Assembly: GCF_044502415.1 (NCBI RefSeq)
Contig: NZ_CP172402.1
Length of the DNA: 64,000 nucleotides
Strand: one strand, 5' to 3'
DNA from: Haloimpatiens lingqiaonensis
GTDB lineage: Bacteria; Bacillota; Clostridia; Clostridiales; Clostridiaceae
Positions 1 through 9,985 of this stretch are shown here, piece by piece. Both the position numbers and the translations under genes were made by a program. Under the pieces are notes generated by a model. That model searched no databases, was not told where the DNA came from, and saw nothing but the letters and a program-made list of their open reading frames with translations. How positions within the stretch are numbered: position 1 is the stretch's first letter; each line of letters starts with the position of its first letter.

Positions 1-914
1 AGTCCTCTTGCATAATCCATATCATCTAACACTATGATTGAACCATATTTCATGGTAAATAATGTGCCTAGAGCTACTTCCATAAACTTGTCATTATTAG
101 CAAGTTTATTTGCAAATATTACTGATGGATAACCAAATACTCTATCTTGTCCATCTAAATTTATTCTTCTTATTTGAACTGTATTTTGGAAAGCTTCTTT
201 AATTGAAGAAGAACCTGGGTCAAGTATTAATTCTTTATGACCTGCTTTGTGTATTTCTTCTACTAATGCATATAATTCTTCTATTGATGGAGCTTTAACT
301 CCTAAAACTAACTTATCAGCTTTAACTAATTCAACCATCTCTTTATAGTTGTCTTTGTTAGCACCATAAACTATAGGATTTTCATCTTTTACTAGTGCTA
401 AAGCTTCTTTCATAACAGCTACATCTTCACAAGTTAACATGTAAGCCACTTTTAATCCGCTGTTTTTAATTTTGTTTATTATTTCTAAATATCTATCTTT
501 ATTGCCGCTGTAATTTATTGCAGCAATTTCAGCCTTCATTTCTTCGCCGATTCTTACATAATCAACATTTTTCATGTTTGCTATTTTTCTATCTATTTCT
601 TCATCAGACATGCAATCACAGAACATGATAGCAAATCTGTTTCTGTTTACAAAAGTTTTGCTATGACGGAAAAGAACTGTTTCTCCTCCTAATTTATATT
701 CACTTTCACCTTTTCCAACTGTTATGGTTTTCATAAGTGGTGCAGTAGCCTCTGATAATTTTTCTAATGCAGATGCATCCATATGAGGACATTTGCTTAT
801 TTCTACTGCTCCTGCAGCAACTTTCATTGAGAATGCTAAACATGTTGGGAAACCACAATCTTTACAATTCTTTTTTGGTGTTAATTTAAATATATCTAAT
901 CCTTTTAAAGCCAT
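1..914 (-). CDS. acsC: Corrinoid iron-sulfur protein large (gamma) subunit, partial
   Basis: This is the N-terminal 304 codons of the large subunit of the corrinoid/iron-sulfur protein; the rest lies beyond the left edge. The protein carries the methyl group from methyl-tetrahydrofolate to acetyl-CoA synthase. Cysteines 17, 20, 25 and 42 near the N-terminus match the [4Fe-4S] motif of the family, and the following region reads as the family's TIM-barrel domain. The ATG at 914 has an AGAGGAGGTA ribosome site a few bases upstream. It is the last complete-start gene of the Wood-Ljungdahl operon seen here, 120 bp after acsD. In known acetogens acsE and acsB usually follow, so they may lie just outside the window. 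Confidence 0.95.
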   Translation of the reverse strand, partial: MALKGLDIFKLTPKKNCKDCGFPTCLAFSMKVAAGAVEISKCPHMDASALEKLSEATAPLMKTITVGKGESEYKLGGETVLFRHSKTFVNRNRFAIMFCDCMSDEEIDRKIANMKNVDYVRIGEEMKAEIAAINYSGNKDRYLEIINKIKNSGLKVAYMLTCEDVAVMKEALALVKDENPIVYGANKDNYKEMVELVKADKLVLGVKAPSIEELYALVEEIHKAGHKELILDPGSSSIKEAFQNTVQIRRINLDGQDRVFGYPSVIFANKLANNDKFMEVALGTLFTMKYGSIIVLDDMDYARG

Positions 915-1034
915 TTTTTATACCTCCTCTAACAATCTGAATTTACATATCTAAAAATTTTCCGAATTTATACCTTATATTCTAACGTGCCAAAATTTAC
1001 AAATAATTTAGATTAAATCAAGTATTTCGACAAA

Positions 1035-1979
1035 TTATGCTAGTAATCCCTCTACTAAAGTTCTTAAAGTTTCTAGTGATTTTGGATGTCTTAATACTAA
1101 AGCATCTGATCCTGATGATAAAACGCCTGTTGCAGTAGCTATTTCTAAAGATATTCCTCTATCTTCTTGAGAACCCCATTGTGGAGAATCTTTTTCTGAT
1201 TCTATAGCTTCTTTAACTTTCCATGTTTCAAAAGAAACTGGTGTTATTATTGGAGTTTGTAGAGTTTTATCATCTTGTCCTAACGCTGCAAGTCTGATTC
1301 TATCCATAGTTGATATAACATATTCATAACCATAACCAGCTGCTGAACATCCTACGTTTGATACTACATTTTCAGTTTTAACACCTAATTGGTTTATTAA
1401 TATATTTAATTGTTTTGCAAGGTTAATATCAACTGAAGATTCTGCTCCAACCTTATGACTATAAGCTAATGCGCCTGCTGCTGCTACAGTTTTATAGTTT
1501 TCTTCTACTGCTGATAATAACAATACATTATGTCCATCTAATTCTTTTGCCAAGCTTTCAAATAATTTTGCATCTTTATCATGATTTCCTGTACCTGCTA
1601 CAGCTAGAGGAACATTTATAGCTTCTGCCACATCTTTAGCTACTTTTGTACATTCTTCAACGGATTTATCTGCTCCACTTGGATCTGCTCCCGCTAATCT
1701 TAAACATATAAAATCTGGATTATATTTTTCTTCTACAAATTTTGCCCATTGAACTGGATCATTACATACGTCTTTGTATATTTCTTTTAATGCTTCTATC
1801 CAGTTTTCAGGATATATATCTATTATTTCCATTCCTATTTTAGGAGTATTTCCTGTATCTCCATCAAAAGTGTAAAAAGGAAGTGTATTTTGCCCCCCTA
1901 TTTTTATTGCCTTTTCCCCTGTTCCTATTTGAACTTCGTTGATTTTACCTGAGTATTTTTGTACTGTTTTTTTGAACAT
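1035..1979 (-). CDS. acsD: Corrinoid iron-sulfur protein small (beta) subunit
   Basis: 314-residue small subunit of the corrinoid/iron-sulfur protein, partner of AcsC in methyl transfer to acetyl-CoA synthase. Length and the TIM-barrel sequence (for example the VSNVGCSAAGYGYEY stretch near residue 205) match the family. AAGGAGG lies 8 bases before the ATG. It sits between cooC and acsC, which is the usual acetogen order. No defects are seen. Confidence 0.95.
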   Translation of the reverse strand: MFKKTVQKYSGKINEVQIGTGEKAIKIGGQNTLPFYTFDGDTGNTPKIGMEIIDIYPENWIEALKEIYKDVCNDPVQWAKFVEEKYNPDFICLRLAGADPSGADKSVEECTKVAKDVAEAINVPLAVAGTGNHDKDAKLFESLAKELDGHNVLLLSAVEENYKTVAAAGALAYSHKVGAESSVDINLAKQLNILINQLGVKTENVVSNVGCSAAGYGYEYVISTMDRIRLAALGQDDKTLQTPIITPVSFETWKVKEAIESEKDSPQWGSQEDRGISLEIATATGVLSSGSDALVLRHPKSLETLRTLVEGLLA

Positions 1980-1999
1980 AACTGGTAGCCTCCTTGTTT

Positions 2000-2773
2000 T
2001 TACTTATTTAATCCAACCTTGGACAATATGTCTTTTAAAGCTTTCTTTGACATACTATCTTCAGGTAATTTAACTAATGGTTTTCCTGCACAATCATATT
2101 CATATACCATAGGATCCATTGGAACAACACCTATTAAATTTAGTTCTTGATTTGCTATTTCTTCTTTTATTCCATCATTTAGTTCCTCTTGTGGAGCCCT
2201 GTTTACAATAAGGTATATTTTAGAAACATTTAATTTTAATTCCTTTACTAATTTATTTATTCTTCCTACTGCTTGTATTCCTCTTCTTGAAGAATCACTT
2301 ACTAAGAATAATAAATCTATATCATCTACAACTTTTCTGCTTAAGTGTTCCATACCGGCTTCATTGTCAATAACTATGTAATCGTAGTTGTTAGCTAAGG
2401 AATCTATCTGAGCTTTTAAAACACCGTTTACATAACAATAACAGCCTTCACCTTGTGATCTTCCCATTACCAATAAATCAAAGCCATTACCTTCAGTTAA
2501 TCCTGTATTTAATCTGTATTTTAAATAATCAGCTTTTAACATTCCCCCTGGAAATCCATCACCTTTAAGTGACATTTGGCTAACTTCTTCTCTTATTGTT
2601 CCTAAAGTTTCTTCTACTTCTACACCTAGTACTTCATTTAAATTAGCATTAGCATCTGCATCTACTGCTAATATAGGGCCTTTTCCCTGTTTCACTAAAT
2701 AATCCATTAATAATCCAGTTAATGTAGTTTTTCCAGTACCGCCTTTACCTGCTACAGCTATTTTATATCCCAT
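2000..2773 (-). CDS. cooC: CooC-type nickel-insertion ATPase, second copy
   Basis: 257-residue MinD/CooC-type ATPase. Residues 9-17 form a deviant Walker A motif (GKGGTGKTT), and a Cys-x-Cys pair at residues 111 and 113 matches the metal-binding cysteines of CooC proteins. Family members help load nickel into CO dehydrogenase or acetyl-CoA synthase. This copy lies next to acsD/acsC, so a role in acetyl-CoA synthase maturation is the natural inference. The other cooC copy in the operon follows acsA. AAAGGAGG precedes the ATG. Confidence 0.9.
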   Translation of the reverse strand: MGYKIAVAGKGGTGKTTLTGLLMDYLVKQGKGPILAVDADANANLNEVLGVEVEETLGTIREEVSQMSLKGDGFPGGMLKADYLKYRLNTGLTEGNGFDLLVMGRSQGEGCYCYVNGVLKAQIDSLANNYDYIVIDNEAGMEHLSRKVVDDIDLLFLVSDSSRRGIQAVGRINKLVKELKLNVSKIYLIVNRAPQEELNDGIKEEIANQELNLIGVVPMDPMVYEYDCAGKPLVKLPEDSMSKKALKDILSKVGLNK

Positions 2774-2820
2774 AGTATAACCTCCTTTATTTAGTGCATA
2801 GGGTTTAAAAACCCTATGCT

Positions 2821-4194
2821 TTAAACTGCGTGTACACTTTCTTTATTTACATCATGAACAGCTTCCATTAGTGCTTCTGACAATGTTGGATGTGGATGTA
2901 TTACATCTCCCACTTGCTCAGTAGTTAGTCCTAAATGTACTGCTAATGTAAGTTCTGTAAGTAAATCTGTGGCATTAGGCCCTATTACTGCTGCACCTAA
3001 TATTTTGTCGTTCATGTCAGTTATAACCTTTACAAAACCTTGGAATTTACCCATAGCTTGTGCTTTTCCAAGTCCTCTGAAGTCAAATTTTCCTACTTTG
3101 TATTCTATTCCTTGATCCTTAAGAGCTTTTTCTGTTGCTCCTACTCCAGCCACTTCTACGCTAGTGTATACACATCTTGGAACAGCTCTGTAATCCATTT
3201 TTTTGTCTCCACCTAAAGCATTCTCTACTGCAACCATTCCTTCTTTAGAAGCTACGTGAGCTAATGCTGGTGTACTTACTGTATCACCTATTGCATATAT
3301 TCCTTCAATACTTGTTTCCATTTTTTCATTTACTACTATTCTTCCTCTTTCCATGTTAACTCCAAGTTCTTCTAATCCTAAACCTTGAGTATATGGTCTT
3401 CTACCTACTGAAACTAACATAATTTCAGCTTCCAATTCTTTTCCACTACCTAATGTAGCTACAACCTTGTCCTCTTTTACATCTACTTTAGATATACCAT
3501 CTTTAACAAAGAACTTAATTTTGCTTTGCTTAAATGATCTTTGAAGTATTTTAGCTACATCTTCATCTTCAAATGGTACTAAATGATCTACCATTTCAAC
3601 TATTTGTACCTTTGTTCCTAACTCATTGTAGAATTGTCCAATTTCACAACCAATTGGGCCTCCACCTACAATTATCATTGATTCTGGAACTTTTTCTAAT
3701 TCTAGCACTTCATCACTTATTATAACTCTTTTTCCGTCGTATGGAAACATTGGTGGAACCACTGGAACGGAACCTGTAGCTATAATTATTTTATCTGCTT
3801 TGATTATCTCTTTTGTTCCATCATTTTTTTCTACTTCTACATTATTTTTATCTACTATTTTACCAGTACCTCTAACTAGCTTTACTCCCTTTTCATCGAA
3901 AAGAAATTCTATACCTTTTACTAGTTGGTCTGTAACTTTTCTTTTTCTTGCTATAATTTCGTTAAAATCTGCTTTTACTTCGCCTTCTATTTTTATTCCA
4001 TATTTATCAGCATTTTTTATAGTTTCTAATGTTTCTGAACAAGCTATCAATGCCTTAGTTGGAATACATCCTACATTTAAACAAGTTCCTCCTACATGTG
4101 CCTTTTCAACTACAGTAACTTCTGCCCCTTTCATAGCTGCCTTTAATGCTGCTACATATCCTCCTGGGCCTCCGCCTATAACTACTATTTTCAT
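2821..4194 (-). CDS. lpdA: Dihydrolipoyl dehydrogenase-like flavoprotein
   Basis: FAD/NAD-dependent disulfide oxidoreductase of the dihydrolipoamide dehydrogenase family. The N-terminal GGGPGG FAD motif, redox cysteines 38 and 43 (GGTCLNVGC), a second Rossmann motif GGGPIG, the GDT FAD motif and the C-terminal HPHPTLSEA active-site histidine region are all present. There is no lipoyl domain. The frame extends to 4212, but GAGAGG lies 8 bases before the ATG at 4194, so that start is preferred (457 residues). Its place inside the Wood-Ljungdahl operon matches clostridial acetogens, where its electron partner is uncertain; a glycine-cleavage L-protein role is possible. Confidence 0.92.
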   Translation of the reverse strand: MKIVVIGGGPGGYVAALKAAMKGAEVTVVEKAHVGGTCLNVGCIPTKALIACSETLETIKNADKYGIKIEGEVKADFNEIIARKRKVTDQLVKGIEFLFDEKGVKLVRGTGKIVDKNNVEVEKNDGTKEIIKADKIIIATGSVPVVPPMFPYDGKRVIISDEVLELEKVPESMIIVGGGPIGCEIGQFYNELGTKVQIVEMVDHLVPFEDEDVAKILQRSFKQSKIKFFVKDGISKVDVKEDKVVATLGSGKELEAEIMLVSVGRRPYTQGLGLEELGVNMERGRIVVNEKMETSIEGIYAIGDTVSTPALAHVASKEGMVAVENALGGDKKMDYRAVPRCVYTSVEVAGVGATEKALKDQGIEYKVGKFDFRGLGKAQAMGKFQGFVKVITDMNDKILGAAVIGPNATDLLTELTLAVHLGLTTEQVGDVIHPHPTLSEALMEAVHDVNKESVHAV

Positions 4195-4296
4195 CCCAAT
4201 CGCCTCTCTCATTAATTTTATAGTTTTACTTCAAATTAAAATTCCCCTGTTTAATAATACTAATCTACCTTATAGATTTTATGGTTTTCTTATAAA

Positions 4297-5172
4297 TTAA
4301 AGTCCAGCTCTATCTAGTATTACTGGAACATTTTCTTCTGCTCCGATAGCCATTATGTGGACTCCTTCACATAATCCCTCTTCTTTAGCCTGTTTTATGA
4401 ATTCTGCAGCTATGTTTATTCCTTCTTGTACTTTGTTTTCTGCACCTTTCATTCTTTCAATTATTTCATCTGGTACATACACACCAGCTACATTAGCATT
4501 CATATATTTTGCCATACCTGCTGATTTTAGTGGTATAATTCCAACCATTACATTTGTATTTAAATCCTTTGTCATTTCTCTAAAGTTTCTTAAAGTATCT
4601 ATATCATAAACGGCTTGAGTTTGGAAAAATTTTGCGCCTGCTCTAATTTTCTTTTTCATTTTTAATATTTGTAATTCTAACGGGTCATATTTTGGAGATA
4701 CACAAGCTCCTAGATAAAAACTTGGTGTTCCTTTTAATTCGTTGCCCATCATATCTACACCAGAGCTTATGGTTGATGCAACCTTAAGTATATCTACACT
4801 ATCCAAATCATATACTGGCTTTGCACCTGGGTGGTCTCCTAATACTGTATAGTCTCCTGTTAGAGCTAATACGTTTTCAATACCAAAAATACCTGCTGAT
4901 AAAAGTTCACCTTCTATAGCAATTCTATTTCTATCTCTTCCTGTTATTTGTAATACTGGCTCTAATCCTGCATCTTTAAGCATCTTACAAGTTGCTAAAG
5001 ATGTAGCCTTCACTGTAGCTGCTTGAAAGTCAGTAACATTTACTCCGTGAGCTCTTCCTTTTATAGCCTTAGCACACTCTATTAAGTGAGCAAGGTCTGT
5101 TCCCTTTGGAGGAGCCATCTCCGCTGTTATTGCAAACTCTTTTTTTTCAAAGGCCTGCTGTAATAAACTCAT
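4297..5172 (-). CDS. metF: Methylenetetrahydrofolate reductase, MetF subunit
   Basis: 291-residue flavin methylenetetrahydrofolate reductase that reduces methylene-THF to methyl-THF, the last step of the Wood-Ljungdahl methyl branch. The short MetF barrel is complete: an EMAPPKGTD N-terminal strand with the catalytic-type glutamate, and a FFQTQAVYD folate-site segment near residue 182. It lies 19 bp after metV, so this is the MetVF type of reductase, in which electrons probably reach MetF through MetV. AGAGGGGG precedes the ATG. Confidence 0.95.
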   Translation of the reverse strand: MSLLQQAFEKKEFAITAEMAPPKGTDLAHLIECAKAIKGRAHGVNVTDFQAATVKATSLATCKMLKDAGLEPVLQITGRDRNRIAIEGELLSAGIFGIENVLALTGDYTVLGDHPGAKPVYDLDSVDILKVASTISSGVDMMGNELKGTPSFYLGACVSPKYDPLELQILKMKKKIRAGAKFFQTQAVYDIDTLRNFREMTKDLNTNVMVGIIPLKSAGMAKYMNANVAGVYVPDEIIERMKGAENKVQEGINIAAEFIKQAKEEGLCEGVHIMAIGAEENVPVILDRAGL

Positions 5173-5191
5173 AATAATCCCCCTCTAGCTT

Positions 5192-5842
5192 TTATCTATT
5201 TCTTATATCCACTTTTGATGGATGCATATCTAATTGATAATCTCTTGGTTCTCTTATTTCTGTTAAATTGTCAAGTTTACCAAAGTCTTTAAGTTTTTCA
5301 TATATAAGAATCCAAGCACAATCATTATTTGGATCTACTTCACATTTTCCGTCTCTTGCGCCACCACATGGTCCGTTTAAAAGACCCTTAGCACATTTAG
5401 TTACTGGGCAAATGCCGCCTGTCCATCCCAATTGACATTCTCCACAAGCTCTGCAAGCTTCGTCAAATTTACCTACTCTTTCAACTTCTCCTATGAATTT
5501 TGTATTGTTGGCAGGATATACTGGAACTTTAACAAGCTTAGCAACAGTTTGTGTTCCATCTCCACAAGCTAATGAAAGAACTGCATCTGCTTCCTTTATA
5601 GCTTCTTTTAGTTCTTTCAAATCTTTTTTTGCTTTTAGAAAATTACAAGATGGGTCTAAAACTTTAAATCCCAATACTTCTTTTCCATTTTCCTCTAGCT
5701 TAGCTTTCATTTCTACTAATTGTTCTTCTCCACCTACTTGGCAAGAGCTAGCACATAGAGAACATCCTGTAAGTACTACTTTTTTACTTCCTTCAAGGTA
5801 TTTAAGAATTTCTTCTAAAGGCTTCTTTTCTGAAATAACCAT
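5192..5842 (-). CDS. metV: MetV, iron-sulfur/zinc partner subunit of methylene-THF reductase
   Basis: 216-residue cysteine-rich protein of the MetV family, which forms a complex with MetF. Cysteine clusters are visible near the N-terminus (CSLCASSC) and in the C-terminal half (CRACGEC, then several more ending in NGPCGG). The partner role is known from acetogen MetVF enzymes; the electron route here is inferred. GGGGGAAG lies just before the ATG. It is co-transcribed between folD and metF. Confidence 0.93.
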   Translation of the reverse strand: MVISEKKPLEEILKYLEGSKKVVLTGCSLCASSCQVGGEEQLVEMKAKLEENGKEVLGFKVLDPSCNFLKAKKDLKELKEAIKEADAVLSLACGDGTQTVAKLVKVPVYPANNTKFIGEVERVGKFDEACRACGECQLGWTGGICPVTKCAKGLLNGPCGGARDGKCEVDPNNDCAWILIYEKLKDFGKLDNLTEIREPRDYQLDMHPSKVDIRNR

Positions 5843-5887
5843 ATTTCTTCCCCCATTTAAATATTAGTAAATATAATGTTTTATATA

Positions 5888-6742
5888 TTATAAATTATTT
5901 TGAGCTTTACATGCCTTAATTACATGTTTTCCTAATATAGAAGTGGTAACTGAACCTACTCCTGCTGGCACTGGTGTTATTAATGACGCTCTTTCTAAAC
6001 AATCCTCTGTATCCACATCTCCACATAATTTTCCTTCTTCATCCACATTGATACCCACATCAATAACTACAGCGTCTTTACCTACATAATCCTTTGTAAC
6101 CATTTTAGCTTTTCCTACTCCAACTACTAATATATCAGCTTTAGAAGCTATTTCTGCCATATTCTTTGTTCTAGAGTGACATATAGTTACTGTAGCATTT
6201 TCATCTAGTAAAAGCATTGATACTGGTTTTCCCACTACCATAGATCTTCCTATAACTACAGCATTTTTACCCTTCATATCTACATTGTAGTGTTTTAGAA
6301 TTTCTATAACTGCAGTTGGTGTGCATGGCGGAAAACCTGTTTTGTCTCCACTCATTAATTTTGCTACATTTATTGGACTGAAACAATCCATATCTTTCTC
6401 TGGAGATATGACGTGTTTAATTATATCTTCATCCATTTGCTTTGGTAACGGTCTAAAAATTAAAATACCGTGAGTTTTATTATCTTCATTTACTTTTTTA
6501 ATTTCTTCTATAAATTCTTCTTGTGATATATTTTCTGGATAAGCTTTAACTTCTGTGTCTATTCCAACCTTTGCATATCTTTTTAAGGCTCCTCTTTCGT
6601 AAGAAAGGTCACTAGGATTTTCTCCTATTCTCATTATAGTAAGCTTGGGAGTTATACCTTTTCCCTTAAGTTCTTCCACATCCTTTGCTAACTGTTCTGT
6701 AATTGCATCGGCCACGGGTTTACCTTTAATAATTTGTCCCAT
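5888..6742 (-). CDS. folD: Bifunctional methylene-THF dehydrogenase / methenyl-THF cyclohydrolase
   Basis: 284-residue FolD. The catalytic YxxxK motif (SYERGALKRYAK region near residue 50), the GFPPCTPTAV segment and the Rossmann GRSMVVGKP motif are present and typical. The enzyme oxidises methylene-THF and can also hydrolyse methenyl-THF; in acetogenesis it runs in the reducing direction. Because fchA lies next to it, the dehydrogenase activity may be the main contribution. GAGGAGG precedes the ATG. Confidence 0.96.
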   Translation of the reverse strand: MGQIIKGKPVADAITEQLAKDVEELKGKGITPKLTIMRIGENPSDLSYERGALKRYAKVGIDTEVKAYPENISQEEFIEEIKKVNEDNKTHGILIFRPLPKQMDEDIIKHVISPEKDMDCFSPINVAKLMSGDKTGFPPCTPTAVIEILKHYNVDMKGKNAVVIGRSMVVGKPVSMLLLDENATVTICHSRTKNMAEIASKADILVVGVGKAKMVTKDYVGKDAVVIDVGINVDEEGKLCGDVDTEDCLERASLITPVPAGVGSVTTSILGKHVIKACKAQNNL

Positions 6743-6844
6743 TTTAAAGCCTCCTCTTTAATAAATTCTATTATAAATAATACTTTACATTTATACATTC
6801 CTATAGCCCCCATTAAATAATGAGGGCATAGAAAGGTAAATATA

Positions 6845-7477
6845 CTATTTCGAAAGTGCTTTTACCACTTCTTCATAAACCTTGTCTGCTATTTCTGTTC
6901 CATCTTTTACTAGTTTTTCTGTTTCTTCCTTAACTCTAGATACATAATTTTCATCTTTAATAGAATTTATGTTAATTATCACATTTAATTGCGCACTTAT
7001 GATAGCTGCTCTTAAACATTGTACTCCTACTCCAACATCACTTATAGCTAATTTTGAGCACTTATTTACTAAGTTTTCATGTAGCTTTATAGCTTCATAT
7101 GATTTTTTAACTATAGAAACTGGAACTTCACAAGCTTGTTTAAGTGCTTTTTCTAGAGTTTCCTCTTTTAATTTTCTTTCTTCCTCAGTATCTTTCTTCA
7201 TGCCATAAGCTTTAGAAAGTGGAAGAAAGTTTTCCGCATCATCATCTATCATTTTTAGGAGTTCTTTTTGAATTTCTCCAGCTTCTTCTAATATGCCTTT
7301 AACTTCTTCTTCATACTGAGCATATTTCTTCTTTCCTATGGTTAAATTACAAACCATACTACCTAATGCTGTGCCTATGGCACCAACTAATGCTGCTGCA
7401 CCACCACCGCCTGGTACTGGTTCTTTAGAAGCTAGCACTTCTGCAAAATCTACGCAAGTCTTATCTGCTAATTTCAT
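6845..7477 (-). CDS. fchA: Methenyltetrahydrofolate cyclohydrolase
   Basis: 210-residue cyclodeaminase/cyclohydrolase family protein. The conserved glycine-rich N-terminal segment (PVPGGGGAAALVGAIGTAL) and an all-helical, lysine/glutamate-rich remainder fit the FTCD-type fold. It interconverts formyl-THF and methenyl-THF in the methyl branch. TAGGAGGTAGG precedes the ATG. It sits between fhs and folD, matching the reaction order. Confidence 0.95.
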   Translation of the reverse strand: MKLADKTCVDFAEVLASKEPVPGGGGAAALVGAIGTALGSMVCNLTIGKKKYAQYEEEVKGILEEAGEIQKELLKMIDDDAENFLPLSKAYGMKKDTEEERKLKEETLEKALKQACEVPVSIVKKSYEAIKLHENLVNKCSKLAISDVGVGVQCLRAAIISAQLNVIININSIKDENYVSRVKEETEKLVKDGTEIADKVYEEVVKALSK

Positions 7478-7498
7478 ATCTCCTACCTCCTAAAAATT

Positions 7499-9178
7499 TT
7501 AGAACAATCCGCTTATTACTCCATTTTCATTTACATCTATTCTCTCCGCTGCTGGAAGCTTTGGAAGTCCTGGCATCTTCATTATTTGTCCTGTAACAGC
7601 TACTGCAAATCCAGCTCCTGCTGAAATAGTAACTTCTCTTACAGTTATCTTGAAGCCTGTTGGTCTTCCTAATTTAGTTTGATCATCTGTTAATGAATAT
7701 TGAGTTTTAGCTATACATACTGGCACATTTTTAAATCCGTTCTTTTCTAATTCAGCTATTTGTTTAGACGCACCTGCTGTAAAATCCACATCGTCAGCTC
7801 CATATACCTTTTGTGCAACAGCTTTTATCTTTTCTTTTATTGAAAGATCTAATTCATATGAATATGTGAAGTTATTTTCAGCTTCATCTATTAATCTTAA
7901 AACTTCTTTAGCAACTTCAATTCCACCTTCTCCGCCTTTTGCCCAAACTTCTGATAAAGTAACATTTACTCCCAATTCCTTACACTTATCAGATACTAGT
8001 TTAAGCTCAGCTTCTGTGTCCGTTGGGAATCTATTTAAAGCAACCACTGCTGGTAACTTATATATTTTAGTTATATTTTCAACATGCTTTAATAGGTTTG
8101 GTAAACCTTTTTCTAAAGCTTCTAGGTTTTCTTCATTAAGTTCTGCTTTTGGAACTCCACCATTGTATTTTAATGCTCTAACTGTAGCAACTATTACAAC
8201 TGCATCAGGTTTCAAACCAGCCATTCTACATTTTATATCTAGGAATTTTTCCGCTCCAAGGTCAGCACCAAAACCTGCTTCAGTAACTACATAGTCTCCA
8301 AAGTGCATAGCCATCTTAGTAGCTATTACAGAGTTACATCCATGAGCTATATTAGCAAATGGTCCACCATGTACAAATGCTGGTGTTCCCTCTAATGTTT
8401 GTACAAGATTTGGTTTTAAAGCATCTTTCAATAGAGCTGCCATAGCTCCGTGAGCATTTAATTGTCCAGCTGTAACTGGTTCTCCTGCATAGGTGTAACC
8501 AATAACTATTTTTGAAAGTCTATCTTTTAAATCAGTAATATTATTTGCTAGACAGAATATAGCCATTATTTCAGATGCAACTGTTATATCAAAGCCGTCT
8601 TCTCTTGGAGAGCCATTAGCTTTTCCACCAAGACCGTCTACAACAAATCTTAACTGTCTGTCGTTCATATCTATACATCTTCTCCAAGTAACTCTTCTTG
8701 GATCTATGTTTAATTTATTTCCTTGATATATATGGTTGTCTATCATTGCTGCTAATAGGTTGTTTGCAGCTGTCATAGCATGTAAGTCCCCTGTAAAGTG
8801 AAGATTTATATCTTCCATAGGAACTACTTGTGCATATCCCCCACCTGCTGCTCCACCTTTAACACCAAATACTGGTCCTAGTGATGGTTCTCTTAGTGCT
8901 ACAACTGTATTTTTCCCCAATTTTGATAAAGCATCAGCCACCCCAATAGCTGTAGTTGTTTTTCCTTCTCCAGCTGGAGTTGGATTAATAGCTGTTGTCA
9001 ATATAAGTTTTCCTGGCTTTGTTCCATTATCTCTCTTTAGTAAATTATAATCTACTTTTGCTTTGTACTTTCCATAGTACTCTATGTCATCCTCTGTTAA
9101 CCCTAGCTTTGCAGCTATTTCTTTAATGTGTGTTATTTTAGCCTCCTGTGCTATTTCTATATCGGATTTAAAACCCAT
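7499..9178 (-). CDS. fhs: Formate-tetrahydrofolate ligase
   Basis: 559-residue formyl-THF synthetase, which uses ATP to attach formate to tetrahydrofolate and so starts the methyl branch. The nucleotide-binding loop TPAGEGKTTT is near residue 70, and the EPSLGPVFGVKGGAAGGG segment follows; length is normal. The gene begins only 3 bp after the stop of cooC, and its ribosome site (AAGGGGG) lies inside the end of cooC, so translation is probably coupled. Confidence 0.97.
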   Translation of the reverse strand: MGFKSDIEIAQEAKITHIKEIAAKLGLTEDDIEYYGKYKAKVDYNLLKRDNGTKPGKLILTTAINPTPAGEGKTTTAIGVADALSKLGKNTVVALREPSLGPVFGVKGGAAGGGYAQVVPMEDINLHFTGDLHAMTAANNLLAAMIDNHIYQGNKLNIDPRRVTWRRCIDMNDRQLRFVVDGLGGKANGSPREDGFDITVASEIMAIFCLANNITDLKDRLSKIVIGYTYAGEPVTAGQLNAHGAMAALLKDALKPNLVQTLEGTPAFVHGGPFANIAHGCNSVIATKMAMHFGDYVVTEAGFGADLGAEKFLDIKCRMAGLKPDAVVIVATVRALKYNGGVPKAELNEENLEALEKGLPNLLKHVENITKIYKLPAVVALNRFPTDTEAELKLVSDKCKELGVNVTLSEVWAKGGEGGIEVAKEVLRLIDEAENNFTYSYELDLSIKEKIKAVAQKVYGADDVDFTAGASKQIAELEKNGFKNVPVCIAKTQYSLTDDQTKLGRPTGFKITVREVTISAGAGFAVAVTGQIMKMPGLPKLPAAERIDVNENGVISGLF

Positions 9179-9181
9179 TTT

Positions 9182-9958
9182 TTATGCCCCCTTCTCCAAT
9201 TTTTCTTTTATTTTTTTAACCTCCCCAACGGTTTCTTTAGAATCGTAAGGAGAATGATTAACTCTGTCAGAATCCCCTACATTTTCCCTGTAATGTATAA
9301 ATCCTAAACAATTTTCTTCTCCTACATGTTCTAATACATACTTTTCATCATCCACATTTCTGACCTTATTAGCTACAACTAAAACCCTATTTATTCCTAA
9401 CTGCTCTGCCAAATTCTTAACATGTTCATAGGTTTTAATGCTTCTTATTCCCGGCTCTATAACCACAATGAATAAATCTACTCCCTGAGCTGTACCTCTG
9501 CCTAAGTGCTCTATACCAGCTTCCATATCCATTATTACTATATCTTTATTTTGAAGTATTAAATGTGATGTTAATTTCTTCAAAAGTACATTTTCTGGAC
9601 AAAAACATCCCATGCCTGCTTTATCTACAGTTCCCATGGTTAGCAATTTAACACCATTATGTTTTTTACAGAATTTTTCTGGTATGTCATCAACTTTAGG
9701 ATTTATTTTAAACATTTTACCAAAAGTTTCAGGAGTAGAGGAAGTTCTTTCTGATATCATAGTCTTCATTTCTGATATAGGAACTATTTCTTTTATAATT
9801 TCCTCTGGGAAACCAAGTGCCAATGCCAAATTTGGATCTGGATCTGCATCTACTGCTAAAACATTATATCCTTCCTCTGCATATATTCTGCTTAATATTG
9901 CAGAAAAAGTTGTTTTTCCCACTCCACCTTTGCCTGTTATAGCTATCTTCATTTTCAT
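9182..9958 (-). CDS. cooC: CooC-type nickel-insertion ATPase
   Basis: 258-residue CooC ATPase with the deviant Walker A motif GKGGVGKTT at the N-terminus and the Cys-x-Cys metal pair in the CFCPENVLLKK segment. It follows acsA directly, so delivery of nickel to the CO dehydrogenase C-cluster is the likely role. AAGGGGG lies 8 bases before the first ATG; a second in-frame ATG two codons later is less well spaced. It is distinct in sequence from the second cooC copy downstream. Confidence 0.93.
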   Translation of the reverse strand: MKMKIAITGKGGVGKTTFSAILSRIYAEEGYNVLAVDADPDPNLALALGFPEEIIKEIVPISEMKTMISERTSSTPETFGKMFKINPKVDDIPEKFCKKHNGVKLLTMGTVDKAGMGCFCPENVLLKKLTSHLILQNKDIVIMDMEAGIEHLGRGTAQGVDLFIVVIEPGIRSIKTYEHVKNLAEQLGINRVLVVANKVRNVDDEKYVLEHVGEENCLGFIHYRENVGDSDRVNHSPYDSKETVGEVKKIKEKLEKGA

Positions 9959-9985
9959 AATTGATTCCCCCTTTTATTGTGTCAA

